A stretch of 64,000 nt of DNA from JAVJUV01 sp040220415 (lineage in GTDB: Bacteria; Pseudomonadota; Alphaproteobacteria; Rhodobacterales; Rhodobacteraceae): contig JAVJUV010000119.1 in the NCBI GenBank assembly GCA_040220415.1, positions 62,001 to 126,000 on the forward strand, read 5' to 3'. A program made the position numbers and the translations under genes. The notes beneath the pieces were generated by a model. That model was not told the origin of the DNA and ran no database searches. It saw nothing but the letters and a program-made list of their open reading frames with translations. Positions 18,359-27,418 of this stretch are shown piece after piece. Each line of letters starts with the position of its first letter. Position 1 is the stretch's first letter.

Positions 18359-18843
18359 GCCGTTACCGCGGCTTCACGCCGGGCAAGACGCAGCTTACGG
18401 ATGAACTGGCCGGCATTGATGACGTAGGCCGCATAGGCAGCCAGGGCGATTGCCATGAGTTGATCGGGCGACCACGCGCCGTCGAAAAGCGCCCAAATAT
18501 ATAATGTGTGCAAGGCGATGACGACGAAGCTGAAGACGTCTTCCCAGAAGAAGGGGCGCGCAAAAAGCCACTTTCCGAAGACCACCTTCTCCCAGATCGA
18601 TCCGGTGATCATGATCGCGTAGAGCACGCCGGTCTTGATGACGACCGAAAGCGCGGCGGCTTCATAACCGCTGCCCGTTGCCAGGTACCGAAGTACAAGC
18701 GCCAGCGAGACCAGGAAAACGATGAATTGCAAAGGGGCAAGCGCTCCCTGGACGATGGTCCAATAGGTTGCGTCCCTTCGGGCTCTCTCTTCTGAAGTGT
18801 AGATCCGCGTCGCTGCTGCTTTCGCGGGTCCCGGACCAGCCAT
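18355..18843 (-). CDS. bchF: 3-vinyl bacteriochlorophyllide hydratase
   Basis: 162-residue membrane protein with four hydrophobic segments (for example PLQFIVFLVSLALVLRYL). BchF hydrates the C3 vinyl group towards the acetyl side chain of bacteriochlorophyll a. The ATG at 18841-18843 is set by GGAGG six bases upstream. The open frame extends 69 codons further up but crosses the PpsR sites, so that part is leader. First gene of the long leftward superoperon; two PpsR palindromes lie 55-97 bases upstream. Confidence 0.94.
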   Translation of the reverse strand: MAGPGPAKAAATRIYTSEERARRDATYWTIVQGALAPLQFIVFLVSLALVLRYLATGSGYEAAALSVVIKTGVLYAIMITGSIWEKVVFGKWLFARPFFWEDVFSFVVIALHTLYIWALFDGAWSPDQLMAIALAAYAAYVINAGQFIRKLRLARREAAVTA

Positions 18844-18897
18844 CCGTCGCCTCCCTCGGGCTTGTGTAAGGCAAGCGTATCCACGACTTCGCAAAAG

Positions 18898-18940
18898 TGT
18901 CAATCTTAACTTACACTCGAAATGTACGAATCTTGTGACA
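18898..18940. promoter_or_regulatory. Tandem PpsR/CrtJ operators upstream of bchF
   Basis: Two TGT-N12-ACA palindromes: TGTCAATCTTAACTTACA (18898-18915) and TGTACGAATCTTGTGACA (18923-18940), separated by 7 bases. This tandem layout matches the known cooperative PpsR/CrtJ arrangement. On the minus strand a consensus TTGACA overlaps the proximal site (18901-18896), a good -35 candidate for bchF; the -10 is weak (GATACG). Confidence 0.85.
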
Positions 18941-19031
18941 GACAAGCGTGCCTGACACCGTCGATTTGACCATGAATTGTTGACCCAAGTGAATGTTTCC
19001 AGATTTTCGGCGGCACTAATCTGATTCGAGA

Positions 19032-19049
19032 TGTCAATTCGCTTTGACA
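19032..19049. promoter_or_regulatory. PpsR/CrtJ operator upstream of ppaA
   Basis: TGTCAATTCGCTTTGACA, a single strong TGT-N12-ACA palindrome (the six outer base pairs are self-complementary), 96 bases before the ppaA ATG. TTGACA inside it (19044-19049) could be the -35 of ppaA. It implies that PpsR controls its own antirepressor and probably ppsR. Confidence 0.8.
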
Positions 19050-19144
19050 TTTCGTCTCAACAGCGCGACACTTCTTTAGCGAGTTTTTTTGAGAGTCGTT
19101 GCCATCACGGCGGCGCTATTCTGGCAGCTTGCAAGGACAGGCCA

Positions 19145-19942
19145 ATGACAGACGGCCCAGAACCGCAGCGCAGCGTGTCGAGGCTCGCTTCCGATCAGTC
19201 GGTCGAAAGCCTCGCCAACCAGGCGCTCAATCTTTTGGCAAAGAAGCGCTTTGCCAAGCCGAGAGTGCTTTCCAAGGACTTTCTGAACCGCCTCAGATTT
19301 GCCGCAGTCGATCGCGACTCGGATTTGCGGTTTCAAGTCGTCTCTGAGATGCGGGCGGGCGGCATTCCGCCCGAGGACATCGCCGACCTCTATATACCGG
19401 AAATCGCCAGGCAGCTTGGCGCGCAGTGGTGCGAAGACGGTCTGGGATTCGCCGATGTGACGATCGGAACCGCGCGGCTGCAATCATTACTGCGCGAGAT
19501 ATCCACCAGGTTCCATTACCCCACCGACAAACGGAACGAATCCGGTATCGCGGTGGTGGTTCTGGCCGACGAGTATCACACGCTTGGCGCCATGGTGCTG
19601 ACGTCGCAACTGCGGCGTCTGGGCATATCGGTCCGGCTTCTTCTGGGCGTTTCTCAATCGGACGCATTGCGTGAGTTGCAGCAGGATCGGTATGATGCCG
19701 TGATGATTTCCGCATCGCATATCGAAGGTCTTGATAAACTCGCAAAATTTGTCGAAAAAATAAGAAAACAGACAAGAAGGAACACGCCGATCGTCATTGG
19801 GGGCCCAATTCTCGGGAGTTCAGCCGACGTCAAGGCGATAACGGGTGCGGATGTCGCTACTGCCGACGTTTATGAGGCTATCAGGGAATGTCGGCTAAGA
19901 ACATTCCACGCCGGCGTGCCCGCAAATCCGAAGGGAACGTAG
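19145..19942 (+). CDS. ppaA: PpaA/AerR-type cobalamin-binding antirepressor of PpsR
   Basis: 265-residue soluble regulator. The C-terminal half is a short B12-binding (Rossmann) domain with ADEYHTLGAMVLTSQLRRLG. Its His is residue 145 counted from this ATG, in line with the His145 ligand described for R. capsulatus AerR. The second loop is SASHIEGL and the third VIGGPILGSS. Such proteins modulate PpsR/CrtJ binding in response to light or redox state. I chose the ATG at 19145 (AGGACAGG upstream); an earlier frame start lies on the PpsR site. It ends 38 bases before the chosen ppsR start. Confidence 0.92.
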   Translation: MTDGPEPQRSVSRLASDQSVESLANQALNLLAKKRFAKPRVLSKDFLNRLRFAAVDRDSDLRFQVVSEMRAGGIPPEDIADLYIPEIARQLGAQWCEDGLGFADVTIGTARLQSLLREISTRFHYPTDKRNESGIAVVVLADEYHTLGAMVLTSQLRRLGISVRLLLGVSQSDALRELQQDRYDAVMISASHIEGLDKLAKFVEKIRKQTRRNTPIVIGGPILGSSADVKAITGADVATADVYEAIRECRLRTFHAGVPANPKGT

Positions 19943-19980
19943 GCGATGCGTTCCCCGATGTACAAAGCAAAGGTTGGTCA

Positions 19981-21390
19981 GTGACGTCTCGCGGCACAAA
20001 ATATTGGAATAGCGGATCGATTCCGTTGATCGCTCCGGATGTCCTTGGGGATATCATTTCCAAAGCTTCGGATATTGCGATCGTGATATCCGAGACCGGC
20101 CGGGTCATGAGCGTTCTGGTCAACCCCGATCACCCTTCCTTCGGCTCCCTTGACAACTGGGAAGGCCGTGATGTCCGCGAAGTTCTTACCGTCGAGAGCA
20201 TTCCGAAAATTGAGGCGCAACTCAAGCGCTTCATGGAAGAGGGCCCCGCAGGACACGCCATCGAACTGAACCATAGCGGCGATGTCGATCTCGAGTTTCC
20301 GATCCGGTATTCCTTCCATGCGATCGGTCCGGACGGCGTGATCCTGATGCTGGGGCGGGATCTGCGTCCGATTGCCGAGATGCAGCAGCATCTGGTCAAG
20401 GCGCAAATGGCGCTCGAGAACGACTACGAGGTCCAGCGCGAGTATCACACACGGCTTCGTGTCGTCATGGAAGCCGCGCGCGATGCCTTCGTTTTCGTCA
20501 ACCAATCGACGGGACGGATCATCGACATAAACTCCACCGCGGCCGGCTATCTCGGGGCATCGACCGAGGATCTTCAGGGTTCGATCCTCGCCCATGAGCT
20601 TGACGGTCGCCGAAGGGGCGATCCGCTGGCAAGCTTTTCGTCGCAGGCCCTGGCCGATTCAAGTCAGCCGGTCGAGGTTACCGCAAGACGCTCCAAGCGC
20701 ATGTTGCGCGTCACATCCACCGCTTTTCGCGCCGGCGGCGAACGCATGTTGCTGTGCCGACTTTCGACTGAAGAAGATGCCGGATCGGAAGACGAACTGG
20801 CAGACAACCTCTCCGCCTTCTACCAGGAAGGCGTGGAAGCCATCGTCTTCGCCGACGAGAACGGGCTGATTCAATCAGCGAACGAGAGCTTCCTCGGATT
20901 CGTGGATGCATCTCATCTGACCCGACTGAAGAGCCGGTCGTTCGGCGATTTCCTGGCGCGCGGAGCAGTCGACCTGAAAGTCTTGATCGAAAACGCGCGC
21001 CGCGTGGGTCAGATGCGGATCTATGCGACGAAACTCATTTCCGAATACGGAAGCCAGCTACCGGTGGAGATCTCGGCCACCTGGTTGAATGACCGGGCAC
21101 ATCCCTCTGTCGTTTTCGTCATTCGCGATGCCAGCAGGGCGGAGGCTGTCCGCAAGTCCGGGCCGGCGATGTCCGAAGAGGGCGTCGCGAGTGTGATGGA
21201 GCTTGTCGGTTCAGCCTCACTCAAGGAAATCGTTTCGAACACGACTGACGTGGTCGAGAAGATGTGTATTGAAACCGCGGTCGAGTTGACCCGGAACAAC
21301 CGCGTCGCTGCCGCCGAGATGTTGGGCCTGAGCAGACAGAGCCTCTACGTCAAACTCAGAAAGTACGGTCTTCTGAATAAAGAAGACTGA
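19981..21390 (+). CDS. ppsR: Photosynthesis gene repressor PpsR (CrtJ)
   Basis: 469-residue aerobic repressor of bch, crt and puc genes. Two to three PAS domains fill residues about 20-390 (for example DAFVFVNQSTGRIIDINSTA near 168), joined by a Q-linker helix after 130. The Fis-type HTH is at 440-464 (NRVAAAEMLGLSRQSLYVKL). Cysteines C259 and C429 correspond by position to the redox-active pair in CrtJ/PpsR. I chose the GTG at 19981 (AAAGG upstream) because it gives the family length; an ATG at 19888 would overlap ppaA. The eleven TGT-N12-ACA sites in this window are its expected targets. Confidence 0.95.
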   Translation: MTSRGTKYWNSGSIPLIAPDVLGDIISKASDIAIVISETGRVMSVLVNPDHPSFGSLDNWEGRDVREVLTVESIPKIEAQLKRFMEEGPAGHAIELNHSGDVDLEFPIRYSFHAIGPDGVILMLGRDLRPIAEMQQHLVKAQMALENDYEVQREYHTRLRVVMEAARDAFVFVNQSTGRIIDINSTAAGYLGASTEDLQGSILAHELDGRRRGDPLASFSSQALADSSQPVEVTARRSKRMLRVTSTAFRAGGERMLLCRLSTEEDAGSEDELADNLSAFYQEGVEAIVFADENGLIQSANESFLGFVDASHLTRLKSRSFGDFLARGAVDLKVLIENARRVGQMRIYATKLISEYGSQLPVEISATWLNDRAHPSVVFVIRDASRAEAVRKSGPAMSEEGVASVMELVGSASLKEIVSNTTDVVEKMCIETAVELTRNNRVAAAEMLGLSRQSLYVKLRKYGLLNKED

Positions 21391-21418
21391 GGCTTTCGGC
21401 GCGTACCGCAGACTCTCC

Positions 21419-21477
21419 TTGCCAGACGCGCGACTGTAGTGTGTAATTTACACTATGACTGTAAGCGAAAATTTACA
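21419..21477 (+). promoter_or_regulatory. bchG promoter with two PpsR operators, predicted leaderless start
   Basis: A -35 TTGCCA (21419-21424), 17-base spacer and -10 TGTAAT (21442-21447) predict transcription to begin at about 21454-21455, on the bchG ATG itself. PpsR palindromes TGTAGTGTGTAATTTACA (21435-21452) and TGTAAGCGAAAATTTACA (21460-21477) overlap the -10 and the first codons. No SD is present. The promoter is predicted by eye. Confidence 0.65.
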
Positions 21478-22378
21478 CTCTCATGACACCGCGGCTCGTC
21501 GCTGGCCTGAAGCCAGGGGTTTGCTGGAGCTTTTGAAGCCCATCACATGGTTTCCGCCGATGTGGGCCTACCTGTGCGGCATCGTTTCGGCGGGTGTCTG
21601 GCCGGGTCACGAATGGGGGCTCGTCTTGCTCGGCGTGGTCCTTGCCGGACCCCTGGTCTGCGGGATGAGTCAGGCCGCGAATGATTGGTGCGACAGGCAT
21701 GTCGATGCCATCAACGAACCGAACCGACCGATTCCATCGGGCCGCGTTCCGGCACCTTGGGCACTGGCGGTCGCCATCGCAATGTCTGTGCTGGCCCTGT
21801 TCGTCGGCCGTTTGCTCGGACCCTGGGGGTTCGGGGCAACCGTGGTGGCGGTTCTGGCGGCCTGGGCATACTCCCTGCCGCCGATCCGGCTGAAGCGCTC
21901 GGGCTGGTGGGGGCCGGGTCTGGTGGGATTGTCCTACGAAACGCTGCCCTGGTTTACTGGCGCCGCTGTCCTTAGTCTCGGAGCGCCGTCCTTCCCCGTG
22001 ATGGTTGTTGCCGTTCTTTACGGCATCGGGGCGCACGGGATCATGACACTCAATGATTTCAAGGCGCTTGAAGGTGACAGAGCGACAGGGGTGAGGTCGC
22101 TACCGGTCGTTGTCGGCCCCGAAGTGGCCGCCAAGATCGCCTGCACGGTGATGGCCTTGCCGCAGATGCTGGTCATTGTCATGCTCTTCATCTGGGGTCG
22201 TCCTGTCTTTGCGCTGGCTGTGACAGTCGCGCTCATTCTGCAGTTCGCAGCAATGCGCGTTCTGTTCCGCGACCCGAAAGCCAAGGCGCCCTGGTACAAT
22301 GCCACCGGCGTCTCGCTTTACGTCGTCGGCATGATGGTCACGGCCTTCGCGATCCGCACGCTCGAGATTGCGCCATGA
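21455..22378 (+). CDS. bchG: Bacteriochlorophyll synthase (geranylgeranyl transferase)
   Basis: 307-residue UbiA-family membrane prenyltransferase that esterifies bacteriochlorophyllide a. The Mg-diphosphate motif reads NDWCDRHVDAINEPNRPIPS, and the second aspartate motif is in TLNDFKALEGDRATGVRS. About nine membrane segments. The ATG at 21455 fits the family N-terminus (LLELLKPITWFPPMWAYLCG begins at residue 23). It has no SD and lies between two PpsR sites, so the mRNA may be leaderless. The end overlaps bch2 as ATGA. Confidence 0.95.
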   Translation: MTVSENLHSHDTAARRWPEARGLLELLKPITWFPPMWAYLCGIVSAGVWPGHEWGLVLLGVVLAGPLVCGMSQAANDWCDRHVDAINEPNRPIPSGRVPAPWALAVAIAMSVLALFVGRLLGPWGFGATVVAVLAAWAYSLPPIRLKRSGWWGPGLVGLSYETLPWFTGAAVLSLGAPSFPVMVVAVLYGIGAHGIMTLNDFKALEGDRATGVRSLPVVVGPEVAAKIACTVMALPQMLVIVMLFIWGRPVFALAVTVALILQFAAMRVLFRDPKAKAPWYNATGVSLYVVGMMVTAFAIRTLEIAP

Positions 22379-23658
22379 CGCTGGGCTGGATCTCGATCTT
22401 TCGGCTTGGACTTGTTCAGATGGGCCTCGGCGCGATCGTCGTTCTGACAACCTCGACGTTGAACAGGCTGATGGTCGTTGAGCTGGCCTTGCCCGCCGTT
22501 CTGCCCGGGATGTTGGTCGCTTTGCACTACGGCATCCAGATTACCCGCCCCAATTGGGGATTCCTGTCCGATCAGGGCGGTCACAGAACGCGGTGGATCA
22601 TTGGCGGCATGGTTCTGCTTGCGGCGGGTGCAATGTTGGCATCCGCGGCCATTCCACTCTTCGAGAACGGGTTCTGGTGGGGGCTGATCCCCAGCATCCT
22701 GGCATATGCGCTGATCGGTCTTGGGGCGGGTGCGTCGGGCACATCTCTGCTGGCATTGCTTGCGACATCGACCGCACCGCACCGCCGCCCGGCAGCTGCC
22801 ACGATCACCTGGCTGATGATGATCTTCGGTATCGCGGTCACCGCGGCCTCGGTCGGCGCTTTTCTCGATCCGTACTCGCATGCACTCCTTCTCAGAATTG
22901 TGGCCATCGTCACCCTTGGCGCGATCCTCATGTCCGTCTTGGCAGTCTGGGGCATCGAACACGGGGTCGAGGCCAGGCCCGAAACGGTTCCGATGCCGTT
23001 TCGCGAAGGGCTGGCCGAGATCTGGGGCGAACCCAAGGCCAGGCAGTTCACGATCTTCGTTTTCCTGAGCATGAGCGCCTATTTCATGCAGGAACTGATC
23101 CTGGAACCATATGCCGGCCTTGTCTTCGCTTTCACGCCCGGTCAATCCACCTCCCTCTCGGGTGCTCAAAATGGCGGCGTCTTCGTCGGAATGCTTGTCG
23201 TCGGCATCGCTGCCACGGGATTTGGCCTTGGATCGCTGCGCAGTTGGGTGATTGCCGGCTGCCTGGGCTCGGCCAGCGCGCTTACCATCATCTCGCTCAT
23301 AGGTCAGTTGTCTCTCACCGGGCTGGTCCCCGCCGTGATGCTGCTGGGTTTGTTCAATGGCATGTTTGCGGTTGCCGCAATCGGCTCGATGATGGCGCTT
23401 GCCGGCGAAGGGCGCGAGGCGCGTGAAGGCACGCGCATGGGTCTTTGGGGCGCAGCCCAGGCAATCGCCGCCGGATTTGGCGGATTGCTGGGCGCGGCGG
23501 CGGTGGACCTGTTGCGTCAAACGATGGCCACACCGCAGGCCTTCGCTTCGGTATTCATTGTCGAAGCGGCCCTGTTCGTAGCGGCTGCCTTCATGGCGTC
23601 GAGAATCATTTCCAACAATGCGTTCCAAGCCGGGCGCGCAATCATGCCGGGAGAATAG
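22375..23658 (+). CDS. bch2: PucC-family BCD/MFS membrane protein (bch2/orf428)
   Basis: 427-residue, 12-helix PucC-family protein in the usual slot between bchG and bchP. It shares with LhaA the block LTTSTLNRLMVVELALPAVL and the central LEPYAGLVFAFTPGQSTSLS. Family members act in light-harvesting assembly or (bacterio)chlorophyll handling; the precise role of this one is unsettled. One could imagine it delivers pigment from BchG/BchP to complexes. It starts in a 4-base overlap with bchG and ends 2 bases before bchP. Confidence 0.9.
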   Translation: MTLGWISIFRLGLVQMGLGAIVVLTTSTLNRLMVVELALPAVLPGMLVALHYGIQITRPNWGFLSDQGGHRTRWIIGGMVLLAAGAMLASAAIPLFENGFWWGLIPSILAYALIGLGAGASGTSLLALLATSTAPHRRPAAATITWLMMIFGIAVTAASVGAFLDPYSHALLLRIVAIVTLGAILMSVLAVWGIEHGVEARPETVPMPFREGLAEIWGEPKARQFTIFVFLSMSAYFMQELILEPYAGLVFAFTPGQSTSLSGAQNGGVFVGMLVVGIAATGFGLGSLRSWVIAGCLGSASALTIISLIGQLSLTGLVPAVMLLGLFNGMFAVAAIGSMMALAGEGREAREGTRMGLWGAAQAIAAGFGGLLGAAAVDLLRQTMATPQAFASVFIVEAALFVAAAFMASRIISNNAFQAGRAIMPGE

Positions 23659-23660
23659 AC

Positions 23661-24842
23661 ATGCGCTACGATGTTGTTGTCGTGGGAGGTGGGCCGGCCG
23701 GAACGATTGCGGCGGAAGACCTTGCAAAGGCCGGGCACAAGGTTGCCTTTCTTGATCGGGCAGGACGGATCAAACCCTGCGGCGGCGCAATCCCACCAAG
23801 GTTGATCGCCGATTTCGAGATCCCCGACAGCCAGATCGTGGCACGCATCAATACCGCACGCATGATTTCGCCAACCCAGCGCAGGGTCGATATTCCGATC
23901 GAGGGTGGGTTCGTCGGGATGGTCGACCGCGAGCATTTCGACGAGTTCCTGCGCAAAAGAGCCACCGAGGCGGGGGCGGATCGCTTCACCGGAACCTTTC
24001 TGCGGATCGAGCGCAGCGAATCCGGACCTTCCGTCGTGTATCGCGACAAGGCGACCCGCGAAGAGACGCGGCTTCAGACTCGGCTGATCATCGGCGCAGA
24101 TGGCGCCCGGTCCGATGTCGCACGCGCCGAAGTGCCCGGTGGTGACAAGATTCCCTACGTGATCGCCTACCACGAGATCATCAAGGCGCCAGGCAAGGTC
24201 GGCAACTATGATCCGCTGAGATGCGACGTAATCTACGACGGCGCGATATCTCCGGACTTTTACGGCTGGGTCTTTCCGCATGGCGCCAGTGCAAGTGTCG
24301 GGATGGGAACAGGCGTTGACGGCGTCGATCTGAAGAAAGCTACATCCGATCTCCGTATCGCCAGCGGCCTTGCAGATTGCGAGACGATCCGTCGCGAAGG
24401 TGCGCCAATTCCCCTTCAGCCTTTGGACCGTTGGGACAACGGTCGCGATGTGGTCCTGGCCGGCGATGCGGCGGGTGTCGTGGCGCCCTCGTCTGGTGAA
24501 GGCATCTACTACGCGATGGCCGGTGGCCGGGTCGCTGCGACCGCAGCCCAGGCGGCTTTGGCGTCAGGGCGGGCAAGGGACCTGCAATTGGCACGCAAAC
24601 TATTCATGAAAGAACACAAGACAGTGTTCCGCGCTTTGCGCGCCATGCAGGATGCCTATTACAAGTCCGACGAACGAAGGGAGCGGTTCGTCTCGTTGTG
24701 TCATGATGTAGACGTGCAAAGACTCACCTTCGAGGCTTATATGAACAAGAAGCTGGTCAAGAAGCGCCCTTTGGCGCACCTCAAGATCGGCATCAAGAAT
24801 ATCGCGCACCTGGCAAGGCTGGTTCCGGAGACCTATGCATGA
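23661..24842 (+). CDS. bchP: Geranylgeranyl bacteriochlorophyll reductase
   Basis: 393-residue FAD/NADPH enzyme that reduces the geranylgeranyl tail to phytyl in three steps. The FAD motif VVVGGGPAGTIAAEDLAKAG is at the N-terminus, PCGGAIPPRL follows, and the second nucleotide block is VLAGDAAGVVAPSSGEGIYY. The ATG at 23661 has GGGAGA upstream. A longer open frame covers the bch2 end but is a shadow. It overlaps idi by ATGA, linking tail reduction with isoprenoid supply. Confidence 0.96.
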   Translation: MRYDVVVVGGGPAGTIAAEDLAKAGHKVAFLDRAGRIKPCGGAIPPRLIADFEIPDSQIVARINTARMISPTQRRVDIPIEGGFVGMVDREHFDEFLRKRATEAGADRFTGTFLRIERSESGPSVVYRDKATREETRLQTRLIIGADGARSDVARAEVPGGDKIPYVIAYHEIIKAPGKVGNYDPLRCDVIYDGAISPDFYGWVFPHGASASVGMGTGVDGVDLKKATSDLRIASGLADCETIRREGAPIPLQPLDRWDNGRDVVLAGDAAGVVAPSSGEGIYYAMAGGRVAATAAQAALASGRARDLQLARKLFMKEHKTVFRALRAMQDAYYKSDERRERFVSLCHDVDVQRLTFEAYMNKKLVKKRPLAHLKIGIKNIAHLARLVPETYA

Positions 24843-25369
24843 CTGACATGATCCCCGTCTGGATCGATGGCGTCCTGACGCCGGTCGAGAAACTGGAGGC
24901 CCACAGGAAGGGTCTGCGGCACAAGGCGGTGAGCGTCTTCGTCATGGATGGGTCGAAGACCCTTATCCAGAAAAGGGCAGCGTCGAAGTATCACTCACCC
25001 GGTCTTTGGGCGAACACATGCTGCACGCATCCGCTCTGGGGAGAGGATTCGGCGACTTGCGCCATGAGACGCCTGAAAGAAGAGCTGGGAATTTCCGGGC
25101 TCTCTGTCACACAGCGCGACACGGTCGAGTATCGCGCCGAAGTGGGTGCCGGTCTGATCGAACACGAGTTGGTCGATATCTTCGTTGCCGACAAGACGCC
25201 GGACATGAGTATCACGCCGAGCCCGGCCGAAGTAGAAGCGCTCGAGTGGGTGGACATTTATGAACTCGCCGCACTTACGCAGCGAAGACCGGATCGGTAC
25301 TCGGCGTGGCTCAAAATCTATCTTGCCGAACACATGGACCGCATTTTTGCGGGTCTCGCGAGAGCGTAG
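24839..25369 (+). CDS. idi: Isopentenyl-diphosphate delta-isomerase, type I
   Basis: 176-residue Nudix-fold isomerase interconverting IPP and DMAPP. The active-site Cys lies in NTCCTHPLWGE, the metal-binding His in the same block, and the Nudix-like helix is RRLKEELGISG. It overlaps bchP by 4 bases and ends the rightward ppaA-idi block. dxs is convergent to it 72 bases further on, so two isoprenoid-supply genes meet at this point. I see no clear terminator hairpin in the gap. Confidence 0.95.
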   Translation: MTDMIPVWIDGVLTPVEKLEAHRKGLRHKAVSVFVMDGSKTLIQKRAASKYHSPGLWANTCCTHPLWGEDSATCAMRRLKEELGISGLSVTQRDTVEYRAEVGAGLIEHELVDIFVADKTPDMSITPSPAEVEALEWVDIYELAALTQRRPDRYSAWLKIYLAEHMDRIFAGLARA

Positions 25370-25441
25370 GACGCTCACCTGAACCAGTCCGGCGAGTTTG
25401 CCTTTCGTCAGGCATCCTCAAGAAGTTCACATCCGGCCCGC

Positions 25442-27355
25442 TCAGGCACGTATCTGCACGAAATCGCCCTGAATCGCACCCATGGCTTCCAGCGACGTCG
25501 CGACAATATCTTTAGCCGTCAGACCGGCATCGGCATACATGTCCGCCGGCGACGCCTGATCGATAAAGCGGTCGGGAAGCGTCATCGTCCGAATGCGCAG
25601 GCCTCGATCCAGGGCTCCCCTGCTGGCGAGATGGTGCAGGACATGCGCGCCAAATCCACCACGGGCCCCCTGCTCGACCGTGATCAGCGCGGCGTGATTC
25701 CTGGCAAGTTGTTCGATCAGCTTCGTGTCCAGCGGCTTGGCGAAACGGGCGTCGGCAACCGTGACGGAGATGCCCCGTGTCCGAAGCTCTTCCGCGGCAG
25801 CACGACATTCGGACAAATGCGCGCCGAAGGAAAGTAGCGCGACGGTCTCGCCCTCCTCCACGATACGGCCTTTCCCGATTTCCAGCGTTTCGCGGCCCTC
25901 GGGCATTTCGACTCCAACCCCCTCGCCCCGGGGATAACGGAACGCAATCGGACCCTCGTCATAATCCGTGGCAGTGCAAACCATGCGGACGAGTTCGGCC
26001 TCGTCCGCGGCCGCCATGACGACGAAATTCGGCAAGTTGGCCAGATAGGCGACATCGAAGGCGCCGGCATGGGTGGCGCCATCGGCACCGACCAGTCCTG
26101 CACGATCGATTGCGAAACGCACCGGCAGCTTCTGAAGCGCCACATCGTGCACGACCTGATCGTATCCCCTCTGAAGAAATGTCGAGTAGATCGCGCAGAA
26201 TGGCTTCAGCCCGCCGGCGGCCATACCGGCGGCGAACGTGACACCGTGCTGCTCGGCAATGCCCACGTCGAAAACCCGCGCGGGAAACCGGTCGGCCATG
26301 ATGTTCAGACCGGTCCCGGATGGCATCGCAGCCGTGACCGCAACAACCGAACAGTCGCGTGCCGCCTCTTGAGTCAGCGTCTGGCCGAATACTTTGGTGT
26401 AAGCGGGCGCATTGCTCGTGCCCTTTTTCTGCTCGCCGCTGACGACATCGAACTTCGCGACACCATGATACTTGTCGGCAGAGTTCTCGGCCGGGGCGTA
26501 GCCCTTGCCCTTCACCGTGCAGCAATGGATCAGGATCGGCCCATCGGCGCGGGTGCGCGTTGCGCGAAGGACAGACAGCAGTTGCGACATGTCGTGGCCG
26601 TCGATCGGGCCGATATAGGTAAAGCCCAACTCTTCGAACAGCGTCCCCTGACCTCCGGGCAGACCGGTGACAAGTTGGCGTGCGCGTCTTGCTCCATCGC
26701 GGAACGGACCCGGCAGGGCGGCCTCGAACCCTTCGGCCATCTTGTGCAGCGGAGTATTGGCGTAAAGTCCGGACAGATATGCCGACATCGCGCCGACAGG
26801 CGGCGCAATGGACATCTCGTTGTCATTCAGGATCACGAAAAGCCTCCGTTTCTCGTGTCCCGCATTGTTCAACGCTTCATAGGCCATCCCCGCGCTGACC
26901 GCGCCATCGCCGATGACGGCGATGGCATCGCCTGTCGACTGGCCCATGTCGCGCGCTGTCGCAAACCCAAGCGCTGCCGAAATGGACGTAGACGAGTGAG
27001 CAGCGCCAAATGGGTCGAACTCGCTTTCGGAACGCTTCGTGAAACCCGAAAGCCCGCCTTTCTGGCGCAACGTCCGGATACGATCACGGCGGCCGGTCAG
27101 AACCTTGTGCGGATAGCACTGGTGGCCAACGTCCCAGACCAGCTTGTCATGAGGCGTGTTGAACACGGCATGAATGGCGACGGCCAACTCCACCACTCCC
27201 AGGGATGAACCCAAGTGTCCGCCCGTCTCGGAAACCGCGGAAATGACTTCCGCACGAACTTCGACGGCCAGCTTTTCCAGGTCGGTGTCGGACAGGGCCT
27301 TGAGGTCGGCTGGTCCGGCAACGCGATCGAGAAGAGGTGTGTTCGGGCGGCTCAT
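25442..27355 (-). CDS. dxs: 1-deoxy-D-xylulose-5-phosphate synthase
   Basis: 637-residue thiamin-diphosphate enzyme, the first step of the MEP pathway. The motif WDVGHQCYPHKVLTGR lies near residue 75. The ThDP/Mg motif is GDGAVSAGMAYEALNNAG near 150, and the transketolase-type Pyr domain carries FDVGIAEQHGVTFAAGMAAG. GAGG lies before the ATG at 27353-27355. The gene sits just past pufX, as in Rhodobacter. A terminator-bearing structured RNA (27381-27527) separates the two, which could gate read-through from the puf operon. Confidence 0.96.
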   Translation of the reverse strand: MSRPNTPLLDRVAGPADLKALSDTDLEKLAVEVRAEVISAVSETGGHLGSSLGVVELAVAIHAVFNTPHDKLVWDVGHQCYPHKVLTGRRDRIRTLRQKGGLSGFTKRSESEFDPFGAAHSSTSISAALGFATARDMGQSTGDAIAVIGDGAVSAGMAYEALNNAGHEKRRLFVILNDNEMSIAPPVGAMSAYLSGLYANTPLHKMAEGFEAALPGPFRDGARRARQLVTGLPGGQGTLFEELGFTYIGPIDGHDMSQLLSVLRATRTRADGPILIHCCTVKGKGYAPAENSADKYHGVAKFDVVSGEQKKGTSNAPAYTKVFGQTLTQEAARDCSVVAVTAAMPSGTGLNIMADRFPARVFDVGIAEQHGVTFAAGMAAGGLKPFCAIYSTFLQRGYDQVVHDVALQKLPVRFAIDRAGLVGADGATHAGAFDVAYLANLPNFVVMAAADEAELVRMVCTATDYDEGPIAFRYPRGEGVGVEMPEGRETLEIGKGRIVEEGETVALLSFGAHLSECRAAAEELRTRGISVTVADARFAKPLDTKLIEQLARNHAALITVEQGARGGFGAHVLHHLASRGALDRGLRIRTMTLPDRFIDQASPADMYADAGLTAKDIVATSLEAMGAIQGDFVQIRA

Positions 27356-27380
27356 GGCGTAACCTCGCAGTTCATGCTAT

Positions 27381-27418
27381 AAAAAAGGCGTCGCGAGGGT
27401 GTTGGCCCAGGCGACGCC
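27381..27418 (-). terminator. Intrinsic terminator between pufX and dxs
   Basis: On the minus strand GGCGTCGC (27418-27411) pairs with GCGACGCC (27394-27387) around a 16-base loop and runs straight into TTTTTT (27386-27381). It ends the puf transcript 25 bases before the dxs ATG. The unusually large loop contains AACACCC and GCCAAC, which can pair with upstream sequence. Confidence 0.88.

Noticed and set aside
22318..23727. 469-codon minus-strand frame opposite bch2
   Set aside because: Shadow of a membrane protein gene; extremely polar Arg/Gln/His-rich product.
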